From: Antilocapra americana
Lineage: Eukaryota; Chordata; Mammalia; Artiodactyla; Antilocapridae
Length of the DNA: 64,000 bases
NCBI GenBank assembly: GCA_007570785.1
Contig: ML661902.1
Coordinates: 1,933,503-1,997,502 of the forward strand
Reading direction: 5' to 3'
Position numbers and translations under genes: made by a program. Every line of letters starts with the position of its first letter. Positions within the stretch are counted from its first letter, which is position 1. Positions 23,723 through 36,206 of the stretch are shown here, one piece after another. The notes under the pieces were generated by a model, which saw only the letters and a list, made by a program, of their open reading frames with translations, was not told the origin of the DNA and did not search any database.

Positions 23723-24169
23723 TACCGGTGCTCAGTGCATACACTCTCTTGTGAACTGACCGCAGGAGAGCTGTCTGCCCGATTTCTGCTCTCAAGCCAG
23801 TTTTGTAGACTGGCAATGACCTTCACATTGCCAGAGTCTGTGTGTGATTTTCAGTCCCCAGAGGCAGTACCTCAGCAGCACTGGACTCAGTGGGCCATTC
23901 CCTCCTCTCAGCAAAACACCTTGCCTTGATTCTGCAAGAGCACATTCTCTTGCTTTTCCAATTATTTGCCATGCTAAAATTTTTCAGTCATTTTTACCGA
24001 AACCTTGTCTTCTTTCCAACCTCTTAGATGCTGGAATGCTTAGGGCTCATTTTTCAGAAAGTTTACTTTCTCTGTTTATAATCATTTGCCTAGAGGACCT
24101 CATCCAGCTTTAATGATGATGGACATTGGTATCATCTCTATCAATTCATCTATCTTTATCAATGAGCTC
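23723..24169. other. Intronic sequence, no gene seen
   Basis: Overlapping short open frames on both strands have no recognisable domain. The right part may be the decayed upstream end of the following L2. Confidence 0.4.
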
Positions 24170-25120
24170 TTCCCGGAAACACAGATCCACCCATCTAATG
24201 ATACACAACATCACTGCATTGATACATCTATGAGGTATTCACATTAACATGTTCAGAACAGAACTCCTGATTATTCTCCCCACTGCTCACCACCTGAAGA
24301 AATGGCACCAGTATCCAGCTGTCAAGTCAAAAACCAGAATAATTAAATTACCTCTCTCTCTCACACTTCAGATGTACTCCATTAACAAATTCTGCTGGCT
24401 CTACAAAAAAGCACACCATATTCCAAATTAAAACATTTCACCGTCTCCATTGCCATCTTCCTAGTCAAAGCCACCATCTCTCACAGAAACCCCAATAACT
24501 GCTCAAGCCACCTGCTCCTCCTCTTGATCCCACAACCTACTCTACATGCAGGACATGAAATCATCCTTTTATAACTTGCATCAAATCATAGCCCTCCAAA
24601 GGCGTCCCTTCATACTTACAATCCCCCCACAGTGGTCATCAGAGCCTACAGTGCTCTTACCCCAGCTATTACCTCTCTGATCTCATCTTCTGCTGCTCTT
24701 CACCCTATTATTATCCTTCAAATAAATCATAAACAGCTCTACCTCTGAGCTCTTGCACCCATTCTTCTTCTCTTGCTTGAAATACTACCTTTCCTGATGT
24801 TCACTCACATCACCAATTCCTTCATGTTGCTCAAGTGTCCCCTCCCAGCGAAGCTTTCCCTGACTACTCTAATAACAGCTCCTCTAATACATCTTGTATC
24901 GTGTCCTCTGCTGCTTCAGAGACGTCATCACTATATGAATTTATATAATGTATCTGTCTTCATTTTTAAAAAATTTTGTTTTCCAACTAGAACATAAGTT
25001 CCATTAAATCAGGGACTTTTTCCATCCTATTCGTGATTATAACTCAAGAACCCTGAATGGTGTCACCAGTGTCTAATGCACAGTTTATGTTCAATATACA
25101 ATAGCGCAGAAATAAATAAG
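24170..25120 (+). mobile_element. L2 LINE, 3' part
   Basis: A long, diverged L2 remnant with the landmarks of its ORF2 end and 3' UTR in order: CAGAACAGAACTCCTGATTA, CCAGCTGTCAAGTCAAAAAC, ACAAATTCTGCTGGCTCTAC, CAAGTGTCCCCTCCCAGCGA, TTCCCTGACTACTCTAATAA, ACTAGAACATAAGTTCCATT, ending AGAAATAAATAA. Family knowledge: L2 ceased activity before the placental radiation. Confidence 0.78.
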
Positions 25121-25680
25121 TCACCAAAAAGTGAGCTATTTTATCTCACAAAAGTATGACAGGAATGTGTTAACCATTCTTCCATTTTTCTTTAATATTA
25201 CCAGCCTATCAGTATTGAAAACCAACTTGTGACTTCTCAATGGAGGTTATAAAGTCTATCTGGAGACATTTTAAGAACTGGTATTAGTGATCCATGGATT
25301 CAAAGTGATGATCTCTCTTTTACATACTAATTCTACAATTAAGACCTGTCAATGACCTGTATTTACTGGGACAGTCCGTTCCCCTTTGACTCTTAAAATA
25401 AAACGGAATTTATTTTTAGAAATCAGGATTTCCTTTCCCTGCAGAGGTTACAGCCCAGACACATCTGAATACTCAAATGTTTACAAGGACTTTGGCAGAC
25501 TGCTCACCCTGGAGATGCATGCTTCCCCAATATAGAAACTCTAGACTTCCAGAGCCTAGTTCTTAAGATTTTGTGCCACTGTCAGTATTTCATCAATTGA
25601 TTTATCAGAGAATCTTGACCTTATCACCCCTATAAAACTTCAGATTAAGCAATGAGTATTGACTATGCCACTTTAAAAAA
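25121..25680. other. Intronic sequence, no gene seen
   Basis: Unassigned unique intron between two L2 remnants. Confidence 0.4.
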
Positions 25681-26056
25681 TCAACAGCTAACTACACGAT
25701 CTTGGCTCAGTTCACTTCTGGCTCTTATCAGCTGCCACTCTCCCCTCAGTCACTCTTCTCACGAAGCTTCAGCCGCCAGGCATGGCTGCAGTCATGCTCT
25801 TCATTCTTGCCGGTCCCTTTGCCAGCAACACTCTTCCACCTAACAGCCCACCAGCACATACCATCCGATTCCGGTAAATATCACACGGATACCTTTATAT
25901 TATCTGCATCACTGTGTGCCTGTATTGTATCTCTCCGATCGCTAAAATGTGACCTCGTTTTAGCACAAACTATGTGTTTGGCTGACTGCTCTATTCCAGC
26001 ACCCTGGGCAAGGCCAGGCTAAGAGCAAATAGGCAATAAATGGTTGTTAAATGAAT
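25681..26056 (+). mobile_element. L2 LINE, 3' end
   Basis: Second L2 remnant: AGCTGCCACTCTCCCCTCAG, GTGTGCCTGTATTGTATCTC, and the 3' tail AGGCAATAAATGGTTGTTAA ATGAATG. Confidence 0.6.
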
Positions 26057-26989
26057 GCTCCATAAACAGCATACACTCACACCAATCCCCCTCATTATTC
26101 ACTGAGAACATGTTTCATTTACTTCAAAACTATTAAGAACAGGCTATATTGAAACCTACTTGAGAATCTAATTTTCTTTCTCAGTTACAAAATGACTCAC
26201 TTTATTGACCTGGAGAACATTACTGAAATGTAAACAAATATGACTCACAGCTAACAATTATTAATATATTTCATTAATCTATGAATTGACATAATTTTAT
26301 CTATGATTCTTTTTCACTACTTCTCTGAAATAATTTCTCCATTCTATTAAGTTCCTAGTCAATATACTTTAAATAATTTCAATGTAAGTAAGCTTTAAAG
26401 AATTATACTTTAAAAATACATTTCTTCTTAAATATATGTATCAAAACCACTCCAAACACTTCAAGTAACATACCTATGGGCGCTGTGTAATCTGGCAACA
26501 GATTACTATTTGAACTGTCTCCCAACAGAAAATATTCTGATTCTAATAACAATCAGAGCCACATCTATAACTTAATAAATACATAAAACATGCTATGAAT
26601 TTGGATTACAAAATAATGGGGGAAAATGAAATCTATACAACCAGCCATAACACATGCTAAAGGAATTAAATACAAAAGAGTTAAAAAATAAATCAGAAAG
26701 AACTATAAGAGTATATTTATCTGATTATGAAATACCTTCCTAACCATTTAAGCCGAGTAGACTTCTGGTTCAAGATGACAGATGAAACATAATGTTTGTT
26801 TCCATGAATCCCACTGAAAGAACAGTAAAATAGAAAGTGGATTTAATTCGTATCCATACTAAACATGGAAGAGGAAAGAGCCATCAATAAACCAAAACTT
26901 TTGACAAATATCAAAGAGACAGAAATCTGATATAGGCCCTTGCATTTTTGGTGTATTTATTTACAGAGACTGAGCACTGTTTCCTTCAG
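26057..26989. other. Intronic sequence, no gene seen
   Basis: A+T-rich unique intron; nothing recognised. Confidence 0.4.
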
Positions 26990-27112
26990 GGTAAGCCTCC
27001 AAGGAGCAGGAGTCTTATCTCCATCATCCATCACTCTATCCTTAGCATCCAGAACAGGGCAGGTAGACAATAGGTGCTCAATATATATTTGTCTCTTCAG
27101 TGAATTAATAGC
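26990..27112 (+). mobile_element. L2 3' end
   Basis: AAGGAGCAGGAGTCTTATCT, CTTAGCATCCAGAACAGGGC and AATAGGTGCTCAATATATAT TTG follow the L2 terminal consensus in order. Confidence 0.65.
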
Positions 27113-27164
27113 CATTAACAGAAAATTAAAGAAATACAGTGAGTCATTTTTACATACCACTGAG

Positions 27165-27375
27165 GCTTCCCAGGTGGCGCTGGTGGTAAAGAATCCTCCT
27201 GCCAATGCAGGAGACTTAAAGAGACGTGGGTTTGAGTCCTGGGTCTGGAAGATTCCCTGGAAGAAGAAATGGCAACCCACACCAGTATTCTTCCTGGAGA
27301 ACCCATGGACAGGGCTGGCGGGCTGTAGTCCACAGGGTCACAAAGAATCAGACACTACTGAAGTGATTTTGCATG
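27165..27375 (+). mobile_element. Bov-tA SINE
   Basis: Sense copy: GAGGCTTCCCAGGTGGCGCT, TGCCAATGCAGGAGACTTAA, B-box-like GGTTTGAGTCCTG, GAAGAAATGGCAACCCACAC, ending CACAAAGAATCAGACACTAC. Confidence 0.93.
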
Positions 27376-29639
27376 CAGGTACAAAGCACCACTATGCCAC
27401 CTTTAAAATCAAATGCCAATCATATATGAAGTTCTCAATAAATATGTCCTGAATGAATGAATAAATGAATGGATAGTGGGAGATGAAATCTTTAACGCTG
27501 TAAGAAACCTGTCATGATGCTCTGGTAAGCAAAAAAGATTATAAAACAGTATAGACAATGAAGTCCCTATTTTGTTTAAAAAAAAAAGCATTCATAGAAA
27601 AAGGAGTTGAAGAGAACAACAACAACAACAAAACAAATTAACTGTATATATATCTAGGAATGGGATTGTGAAAGGCTGCATTATCTTTTATGCTTTTGTT
27701 TTTGCATTTTTTAAACTTTACACTATGTATATGTAATCCCTTTGTAATCAAGGAGAGGAAAAAGCTATTGTACAACAAAGGGACTTGGTTCTGCTATTCT
27801 CCAAAAAGTACTTTGCTTGCTATCTCTTCTCCCACTCTCTAGCCAGCCAACTCATACTACATTATGTGCAAGACTGTAGCCCCATTCTTCAAACACACAG
27901 GAATGGAGGAGAGAAAAACAGAGGCATGGCAAGCAGGCAGTTATTACAGAGACAGGCAAGGGCCAGGCTACAGACTGTGGCCTGCCTTCCAGCATAGAAT
28001 TTTACAGCCTCTTCAGGTTGGAACACGCACCAGATATATCTGTATGTGTGTATACATGTCCATGTTGGAACAGTACATGGGGTCACTCCTCCAGGGATTT
28101 CTTTACCACAGTACAGTCCCCAGCACCAAGGTAGAACCATAGCTGAGGTCAGGAAGAACAGGTCAGGCCCACCTAACTCAACTGTTCAATGGTCATTACC
28201 GACCCATGCTCGGTGTCAGCTTCCTCACCTATACAAACAAACCAGGTGGCTGTCTTTAAGGTTCTCAAACAGGGCCTGGAATGTAGTCAAGTGTAATCAA
28301 TAACTGACGTTATTATAATCACTTATTAATAAATAAGACAAGAAGATGCTAAAAAACAGTGACTGAAAGGTTGAAACGCTATACCTCTAAACTTTTATTT
28401 ATTCACAAATCCAATGTTCATTTTCCTTCTGCATCTACAAGACTGCTTTAGGGAAAATACAACTAGCTGGCAGAATTTGTTGGGGGATGTATGCCACACA
28501 AATACGAAAAATGACACAACCAAGGTATTAGAAAAACGTATCCCAGAAAATATTAGAAGATGTATTCCAGATCACATAAAAGAGCTGTTACAAGGCACAG
28601 TCTGAAAACCTGCCAAGAGAACTGTCGCCTTGTCCTTGCGCTGTCTGCAACAAGGGTCACCGCGTCACAGTTCATCACAGGTCTCCCCCAGAGGTGTGGT
28701 CGACAGTCTAACGAAAGTGAGCAAAGGGGTGCCCAGAAGAGTCAGTTCATTCTGGCAAACAAAATCTGTGCACCACCATCTCTGGATTTCGGTATTTATT
28801 TACCTCCATAGGTTCATATCCTCTACATTTGTGCCAGGAGAGTATGTGAGCAGAGGAAATATTTGGAGTTAGTCAGACAAGGGTATCTTCCCACTCAAAA
28901 GATCTATCTGCCATCACGGAGAATCTGTGCTGGGGTGGGGGTGTAATGCTTCTTGTCATTCTTTACCCGCTCCTCTCTTGGACAAACAGCATGTCGCTTT
29001 CTGACAGAGGAAATTACTATTGCATCTTTGGTCTATTGGATAACAAAATAAGGAACATTTCATTCCTCCTCTGATAAAGGGGTGATGATGTTACCCAGGT
29101 TATGCAGACTGAAGTCTGCTGCGTGTCTGAGACTTAAACTAAGTGATACAAGGACACAAGAGGAGACACTGCCATAGCTCTTAATTAAGGCATCCTAGGA
29201 TGTTAGCAGATCCTGCTTAGTCACAGTTGCCTATCACAGGTATTCCCATCCCTTTATGACACAAGTTTGAAAATCAGTATTTCCCTCCTCCTCAAGCTAA
29301 GGGAGGCCACGTGACCTAATTCCGGCCTGTGACACAGAGGCAATCTACTGGCTCCTCTGGGGACACTTTTTCATTCCTCATGAAAGAACGAGGCATGCAA
29401 ATTAAGCTCTCACATTGACATGATCTCTCAGATACCTTATGGTTTTATTCAGAGCTTTGTAAGTCCATGATGTCTAGAATGTAGGCAGCTATCTTTCTTT
29501 TTTCTTTTTAAAATTATGAAAGTATGATAACATTCACAGGACATTTGGAAAACAATATATATTATGATTATTTTAAGTAGATAAATTAAGATTTGTAGCT
29601 GCAGTTTCAATATCAAATTCTTAAAAATTAATAGAATGA
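27376..29639. other. Intronic sequence, partly CpG-containing and unexplained
   Basis: A short (AAC)n run lies at about 27616-27632. The stretch about 28440-28870 is less A+T-rich, with several CpG and overlapping short frames, but no protein family is recognised. No RNA gene seen. Confidence 0.35.
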
Positions 29640-30170
29640 ATAGACTGAAAAGGAGAAAGATATAATAGACCTGAAAAGCACTATGAACCAACTCAACAAA
29701 GTAATATTTATACAGTTTTCACACAACATCAGAATACAAAATCAATTCAAGTTCCCAGAGACCATAAACCAGGAGACACGGGAACATATTCAAGGACATA
29801 AAACAAGGTGCAAAAATTTCATGGTCTAAAGGTATCATACAATGTCTGTCCTCTTATCACTGTGGAATTATGTTAGAAATCAATATCAAAAGATATTTGA
29901 AAATAGCCCACATATTTTTTAAGTTCAATGTGACATTTACCAAGAGAGATATTTGACTTAACACTTTAAAGCCTTAATAAAGTTACGAGTGAAAAAACAG
30001 AGTGCAATTGCAGACAAGAAAGCATTAAATGAGAAATTAATATCAAACTAAATTAATATCAAGGATACTTTAAAAACCCCATGTATTTGGAAATTCAATG
30101 TCCACTTTTAAATGATGGGTGTTTCCAAGAAGCCATAACAAGGAAAATTTAAAAACTATTTGTAACAATA
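29640..30170 (+). mobile_element. Old L1M ORF2 5' part, sense
   Basis: Landmarks of the ORF2 endonuclease region in order: GAAAAGCACTATGAACCAAC, TTCAAGTTCCCAGAGACCAT, GGACATAAAACAAGGTGC, GGAATTATGTTAGAAATCAA. Many stops and gaps. Confidence 0.65.
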
Positions 30171-30867
30171 ACAATGGAAAGAGAATTTATCAGAATTTGT
30201 TGCAGACAACTTAAGCTGCTCAGTGCAACTAAATACAACATGGAATCTTAAATAAGACTGGATGAAAACAAATAATGGACACTAGCATAGAATTTTGTGA
30301 AATTTGAACAAAATCTACAGTTTAGTTAATAATATTGTATCACATGTTAATTTACTGATTTTTTTTACAATACAGCATTTCTTTATATTCTCAGAATTAG
30401 ATTAGACATAAAGCCTCATTCAAAATATTTTAAATCACTAACATAATTAGCTTTCTAGACTTGTAGCCATAATACTAGATGCCAGAATAAATTGAACTAT
30501 ATCAAAGTTTTGAGTAAATACAAATTAGAAATATACAATTCTCTTCACACTTAGTCAAACAAGTGGAACCAAAATGTCATAAATTTTTAGCTAAGCAAAA
30601 ACTCACAAGTTTTCTAACATATATTACATAGTACATACTATATATATACTATTCGCAGACATACACACACACAAAGCTTTTCTACTACACTTGATAAAGA
30701 CTTGAGAAAAAATAACAAAGAAGAGACAGAGAAATGGAAAACTAAATGAATGGGAGCACTGAATATAAAGTAGAAAAAGTGACACAAAATAGATAAAGTA
30801 AAAGACCATCATATCGTTCAGTTGTTTTGAAATGTGGCTGCTCATTAAAATCACATCAGGAGCTTTG
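30171..30867. other. Intronic sequence, no gene seen
   Basis: A+T-rich. A long minus-strand frame starting at about 30624 is mostly the antisense of the neighbouring L1 and not a gene. Confidence 0.4.
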
Positions 30868-31536
30868 GAGGAAAAAAAGACAATACCTGGCAAGGTGAAA
30901 AGACAGCCTTCAGAATGGGAGAAAATAATAGCCAATGAAGCAACGGACAAACAATTAATCTCAAAAATATACAAACAACTCCTGCAGCTCCATTCTAGAA
31001 AAATAAACAACCCAATCAAAAAGTGGGCCAAAGAACTTAACAGACATTTCTCCAAAGAAGACATAAAAATGGCTAACAAACACATGAAAAGATGTTCAAC
31101 ATCACTCATTATCAGAGAAATGCAAATCAAAACCACAATGAGGTACCACTTTACACCAGTCAGAATGGCTGCCATCCAAAAGTCTACAAGCAATAAATGT
31201 TGGAGAGGATGTGGAGAAAAGGGAACCCTCTTACACTGTTGGTGGGAATGCAAACTAGTACAGCCACTATGGAAAACAGTGTGGAGGTTCCTTAAAAAGC
31301 TGCAAATAGACCTGCCATATGACCCGGCAATCCCACTGCTGGGCATATACACCGAGGAAACCAGAATTGAAAGAGCCACGTGTACCCCAATGTTCATCGC
31401 TGCATTGTTTACAATAGCCAGGACATGGAAGCAACCTAGATGCCCATCAACTGACGAATGGATAAGAAAGCTGTGGTACATATACACAATGGAATATTAC
31501 TCAGCATTAAAAAAAAATTCATTTGAAGCAATTCTA
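30868..31536 (+). mobile_element. L1 ORF2 C-terminal part, open up to an assembly gap
   Basis: A younger L1 piece whose ORF2 C-terminal frame stays open from 30832 to the gap. Visible landmarks: [39 protein letters not shown], the Cys-rich segment [20 protein letters not shown] and [14 protein letters not shown]. The Cys-rich motif lies in the conserved C-terminal segment of ORF2p. It is 5'-truncated; the expected end of ORF2, the 3' UTR and poly(A) are missing because the sequence runs into Ns. Confidence 0.92.
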
Positions 31537-31546
31537 NNNNNNNNNN
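31537..31546. other. Assembly gap (10 N)
   Basis: Ten unresolved bases inside the L1. The left flank is L1 3' sequence and the right flank is unrelated older sequence, so the true gap probably holds the rest of the L1 (several hundred bases by family expectation) rather than ten bases. Confidence 0.99.
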
Positions 31547-31547
31547 T

Positions 31548-33415
31548 GTTCATCAATACCTGGCATTATCCAACTTCAATGTTTCTGCACATTAGTAGTG
31601 AAAGATGACATCTCATAGTCCCTTTACCTTGCATTCATCTAACTATAAAATAATTTGAAGTTGTGGGCATTAAGGGTATCTTCCTCTATAAATTAACTGT
31701 TCTTATATTCTTTGCCTATTTTTCTATTGGTGTTTCTTTCCCTTTTAAGTTGATTTTTGAAACTCCTTGTATTCTATACATTGGTCCCTTGTTGGGTTTT
31801 AGATAATTCAAATATCTTCACCCATTTAGTTACATGTTTATTAATGTTGTCCATGGTAACCTTTGATGAGCAGAAATCCTATAATTGATGATATAAATTC
31901 ATCAGCGTATAATTTTATGATTTTGCTTTTGAAATTTTGTTTAAGAGGGCCTTCTTCCCTCTCTCTAAACTCTCTTAATTTTTTTTTCAATTCAGTTTAT
32001 AATTTCAGCTTTCATACTTAGGTCTTTCATCTATTTGAAAAAGGTGCATCTTTTGTATGTGGTATTAAAAAGCATTAGGTTTCTTTTTATAATGTTGTGA
32101 GCCAATTTTCCCAAGGTCATCTATTAAACAATCCATCTGTTCCCCAATGATTTGCAATGCTTTACCACATGAAAAACTTTTCCATATATATCAGTGTATT
32201 TCTGAGTTCTTCATTCAGTACCTTCAGTCTATTTATCTATTCTTGTATCAAAAAAAAAAAAACCTTCAAAAAAATTCCACTATGACTTTCTATTACATCT
32301 TAATATTTGATGGCTAAATCTCTCTTCTATCCTCTTCTTAAGGTTAACTCAGTTATTTCTGGAATTCTATTCTCCCTAAGTATTTTTAATAAAATTAGTA
32401 TTTTTAATCCAATTGAGATTGAGATCAAGATTAATTTTGGCAGATTTGACATGTTTATAGTATTAAATTATATCATCCCAAGAGTATGGACAATCTCTTT
32501 TCATACACATCACCTACTATGCTTTCTATTTAACATTTCCCATGGAAGTATTGTATAAACTAAGTTATTAATCCCCAGATATTCACTACTTTGTATTGCT
32601 GTTTTTACATTGTAATTTTTAGTGAATATTCTTCATATGGAGCAAAAGTAGTGCATCTATGACCTTGTTTAACTCTTTTAATACTTCTAACAGTTTGCCT
32701 GCTAATTTTTTTCATGGTAGATGGCTATCTCATCTGCAAATAATGTGTCTTAACTCTCTCATTTCAATCCTTCCATTTCTTTAAGTGTTGTTCTTTACCA
32801 TTAATCTTTACACAATCCAAAATACACAGCAAATTTTTCCATGAAATATAATCATTTCTGTAGTTTTTGATATATAACATTTACCAAACTAAGAAAGTAC
32901 TCTTCTAAGCCTTTAGTCCCAAGATATATTTTTCATAAACAGGTAGTGAACCTTATCAAATGCTTTCTTAGGATAAATAAAGATGGTAATTTGATTTTAT
33001 TTCTCCTTTGATCTAACAGTATGATGAACTGCTCTGACATTTTTCAATATCAAGTATCAAGGCTTACTTGATCATGATGCATTATTTGTATTATACCACA
33101 GGATATGCTTAGCCAAAGTTTTACTTTGTGTGGACTGTGGTATCTATAGTCATATAAGAAACAAGCCTATAGTAATTTTTTTTCCTGTTATACTTATTGG
33201 GCTTTAGGTTTAAAATTATACTAGAGTTACTTAAATTAGCTGGTAACTTTTTCTCGTTTTCAATTTCTAGAGCAACTTTCAAGAACAGGAATTAATGTTC
33301 TTTAAAAGTTGGGTCCAACTAACATAAACTCATCCATCCTAGATTATGCGTTCTTAATAGTTAACTGATCGATCTCAACACTTTACTGTATCTTATGCTA
33401 ATTTGAGCATTTTAT
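31548..33415 (-). mobile_element. Old L1M ORF2, antisense
   Basis: Long diverged antisense L1: GTTCTTATATTCTTTGCCTA, TTTTTCTATTGGTGTTTCTT, CATTGGTCCCTTGTTGGGTT, ATCTTCACCCATTTAGTTAC, CATATATATCAGTGTATTTC and, towards the right, the RT region with TAAAGATGGTAATTTGATTT and CTTACTTGATCATGATGCAT. No open frame survives. Confidence 0.75.
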
Positions 33416-33423
33416 ACCTTTCT

Positions 33424-33575
33424 AGACAGAGGATGAGATGGTTGGATGGCATTATTGACTCAATGGACATGAGTTTGAGCAAACTCTGGGAGACAGTAAA
33501 GGATAGAGAAGTCTGGTGTGCTTCAGTCCATGGGGTTGCAAAGAGTCAGACACGGCTGAGCAACTGAACAACAGC
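33424..33575 (+). mobile_element. BovB 3' tail
   Basis: Sense: AGAGGATGAGATGGTTGGAT, CAATGGACATGAGTTTGAGC, GGGGTTGCAAAGAGTCAGAC, end GAGCAACTGAACAACAG. No clean target duplication. Confidence 0.9.
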
Positions 33576-35369
33576 TCTATCTTCCTAGAAATAGATTGAC
33601 TTCATCTTAGTTAACACATCAGACTTTGTTCCTTGGAGAATTAACTCCTGCCCTGCTCTAAAGGCAGACCTTGTATTTTAAAGCTACCAATCAGCAAAAA
33701 TGTTACCTTTGCTAGAGTGAGTAGTCAGGATTAGCTGTATTACCTTAATTGGCCCAGACAGAAAACTCAGAACTTTTCTGTGAAGAGGAATAAACAAAAT
33801 TCTCCACTGCCTGGCTTCACAGCATAACATGAGGTGTGGAATCACAACGGGAGAGGCTGGGTTTTAGAGAGACAACGCGTAGGTTAGACCCAAACGTGAG
33901 CCAACAAAGACAAGGGATAAGGCCTGGGGAGGCTGAGTTCGGGATAAAGCAAATGTACCCCATCGGTGCAGTTCAGTGTGTCAGCACGCCCTCAAGAGAA
34001 CATTTCTTAGTCTCTGACATTTGCAGTCATGCGATTCCTAACCATCTGGTCCTAATACTTCAGCCTGTAAACGTCTATCCTCTTCGGTTCTTGGGGGATC
34101 ACTGAACTCCTGCCCCTGAAAATGCTGCCTGAGGGCAACTGTTGACTCCATGCCTCTGCCGTAACATCCTGAGCCCCCGGTCTCTGCCTGCTCTCAGCTG
34201 TGCCCAACAGAGCCCTCTGAAGCAGAAGCCTCGATCTCACTTTCAGAACTTAGCTTTCTTTACACTCTGAACAACCAAGCTCTCTTTCTAGCTCACCACC
34301 CGACCACCACAGCCCCAGTGCCCAGGTAAAAGTGTCAGATAAAATAGAGATTTACCAATTATCACACACATTTATCACTCAGTTCTCCTAGTTAGTCCCC
34401 AATTGTGACTTTACAGTTTCATAAACCTAATGAGAAAGAAAGAAAAAGATATTCATATATAGTCATATCTATATCTATAGTGGTTATACATATGTATTTT
34501 TTTCCTCTAGTAAGTTCTGGCACTCTCAATATGCCTATTGAGTTTCCAGAACATATGATATCATTTCAAAGACATATGACAGAGAAACAATGTTTAGATT
34601 TCCAAAAGTGACACAAACTGAATTTTAACTGTAACAAACTGTTGTACCAAGCTATGTTTAAAAACTTTACATTTAGAAACAATGACACATGCTGCCAAAG
34701 TCTGTTTGAAGTGTTCCTTCTCTGTAATATGTATAAAGACTTTCCATGTTTTTAAATCAAAATTTACTCAGTAATAAAAGTATAACCAATATTTTGATGA
34801 TTTGGGGAGGGGGGTAGAGATGCATTTGAAAATATGCACACAGTAGTTCATCTCTTACCAATCATGCTTTCAAGAATAAAAAGCAAGGTTAAATTAAAAA
34901 AAATAAACTCCAATACTAATCGTATAGATAGTTCTTTAGAACACTACTTTAAAGTAAGACAAAATTTCCACCAAAACTGCCTAGTGCTTGTCCTTTATTC
35001 TGACCTTGATGGAAATGAATACTCATTTCAGCAACTACCCTATTGGTCCCTCCTTCATTGCAGACTGAAGTCTCCACCAGGTCATCAGGAAGTCTGAGGT
35101 CCTGCAGACAAAGCTCTGTGAGCCCACGCAGTGGCAAAACCACAACAGACAGGAGACAAGGTATTTCAGAAACTACCCGAAAGATTCAGGCGTCATCATC
35201 AGGAACTGCCCTTTCTGTTAGCTGTTCATGAGTTTCACAAAAAGGGTAGAGTGGCTAAACCTAATTTCAATGCCTCTTTTAACTTGAACGCTCTCTGGTA
35301 AAACAGTTGATTTGATTTTAAAGTCCTTTTGTCCTAGGTTATTAAGGGCATGTGGCTTAAGAACAGTAC
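33576..35369. other. Unexplained intron, partly G+C- and CpG-richer
   Basis: The part at about 33600-34330 is less A+T-rich than its surroundings, with scattered CpG (such as GACAACGCGTAGG), CCAATCAG near 33687 and GAATAAAC near 33789, features seen in LTRs; but no LTR ends or family are recognised. Open frames (for example 33836-34105) have no known domain. The stretch about 35040-35240 is also unexplained. Confidence 0.3.
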
Positions 35370-35670
35370 AGATTTATTTCATACAGTTCTCAAAGGCTGG
35401 CGGTTCGAGATCAGGACGCCAGCATAATGGGGGGCAGGTGACGGCTCTCTTCTAGGTCACAGACTTCTGACAGTTTTCTCACTTGACAGAAGAGGTTAGG
35501 GAGCTCTGTGAGATCTCTTTTACAAGAGCACTACTCTAGCTCACAAGAGTTCCACCCTTAGGACTTAGGCGCCTCCGAAAGGCCTTGTCTCCTAACACTG
35601 CCATGTTGGGCATTAGGATTTCGGCATATGGATTTTGGAGGGACACAAACCTTCAGACCATACCATCCTT
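35370..35670 (-). mobile_element. ERVL-MaLR LTR remnant, antisense
   Basis: Antisense MaLR-type LTR: CAGTTCTCAAAGGCTGGCGG, GAGATCAGGACGCC, AGGCCTTGTCTCCTAACACT, CATGTTGGGCATTAGGATTT, ATATGGATTTTGGAGGGACA. Order and wording fit the MLT1/MST group. No internal retroviral sequence is attached. Confidence 0.65.
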
Positions 35671-35759
35671 ATGTCGCATAAACTTCATGATTTCAATTTT
35701 AGATTTATTTATCTTAGTAGTTAAAAGACTAAGTAATGATAACTCCGAGTTTAAATAGC

Positions 35760-35781
35760 AAAAAAATAATAATAATAATAA
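35760..35781. repeat. (AAT)n microsatellite
   Basis: About six AAT/TAA steps just left of a BovB tail. Confidence 0.85.
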
Positions 35782-35802
35782 GATAGAGGCTAAATTCACC
35801 TA

Positions 35803-36195
35803 TAAAGAAAGCTGATCACCGAAGAATTGATGCTTTTGAATTGTGGTGTTGGAGAAGACTCTTGAGAGTCCCTTGGATTGCATGGAGATCTAAATAGTCC
35901 ATCCTAAAGGACATCAGTCCTGGGTATTCATTGGAAGGACTGATGTTGAAGCTGAAACTCCAATACGTTGGCCACCTGATGCAAAGAGTTGATTCATTTG
36001 AAAAGATCCTAATGCTGGAAAAGATTGAGGGCAGGAGGAGAAGGGGATGGCAGAAGATGAGATGGTTAGATGGCATTACCGACTCAATGGACATGAGTTT
36101 GGGTAAACTCTGGGAGTTGGTGATGGACAGGGAGGTCTGGCGTGCTGTGGTTCATGGGGTCGCAAAGAGTCGGACACAACTGAGCAACTGAACTG
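35803..36195 (+). mobile_element. BovB 3' tail with target duplication
   Basis: Sense BovB end: CGAAGAATTGATGCTTTTGA, AAGACTCTTGAGAGTCCCTT, AACTCCAATACGTTGGCCAC, GGGGTCGCAAAGAGTCGGAC, GAGCAACTGAACTG. Flanks AAATTCACCTA (35792-35802) and AAATTAACCTA (36196-36206), 10 of 11 matching. Confidence 0.92.
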
Positions 36196-36206
36196 AAATT
36201 AACCTA

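Noticed and set aside
26940..27452. 170-codon plus-strand frame
   Set aside because: It is built from an L2 end and a Bov-tA SINE; no independent protein content.
30624..31487. The longest open frame of the window, 287 codons, minus strand
   Set aside because: Most of it is the antisense of L1 ORF2 at 30868-31536. Its composition follows the L1 codons read backwards and there is no other gene evidence.
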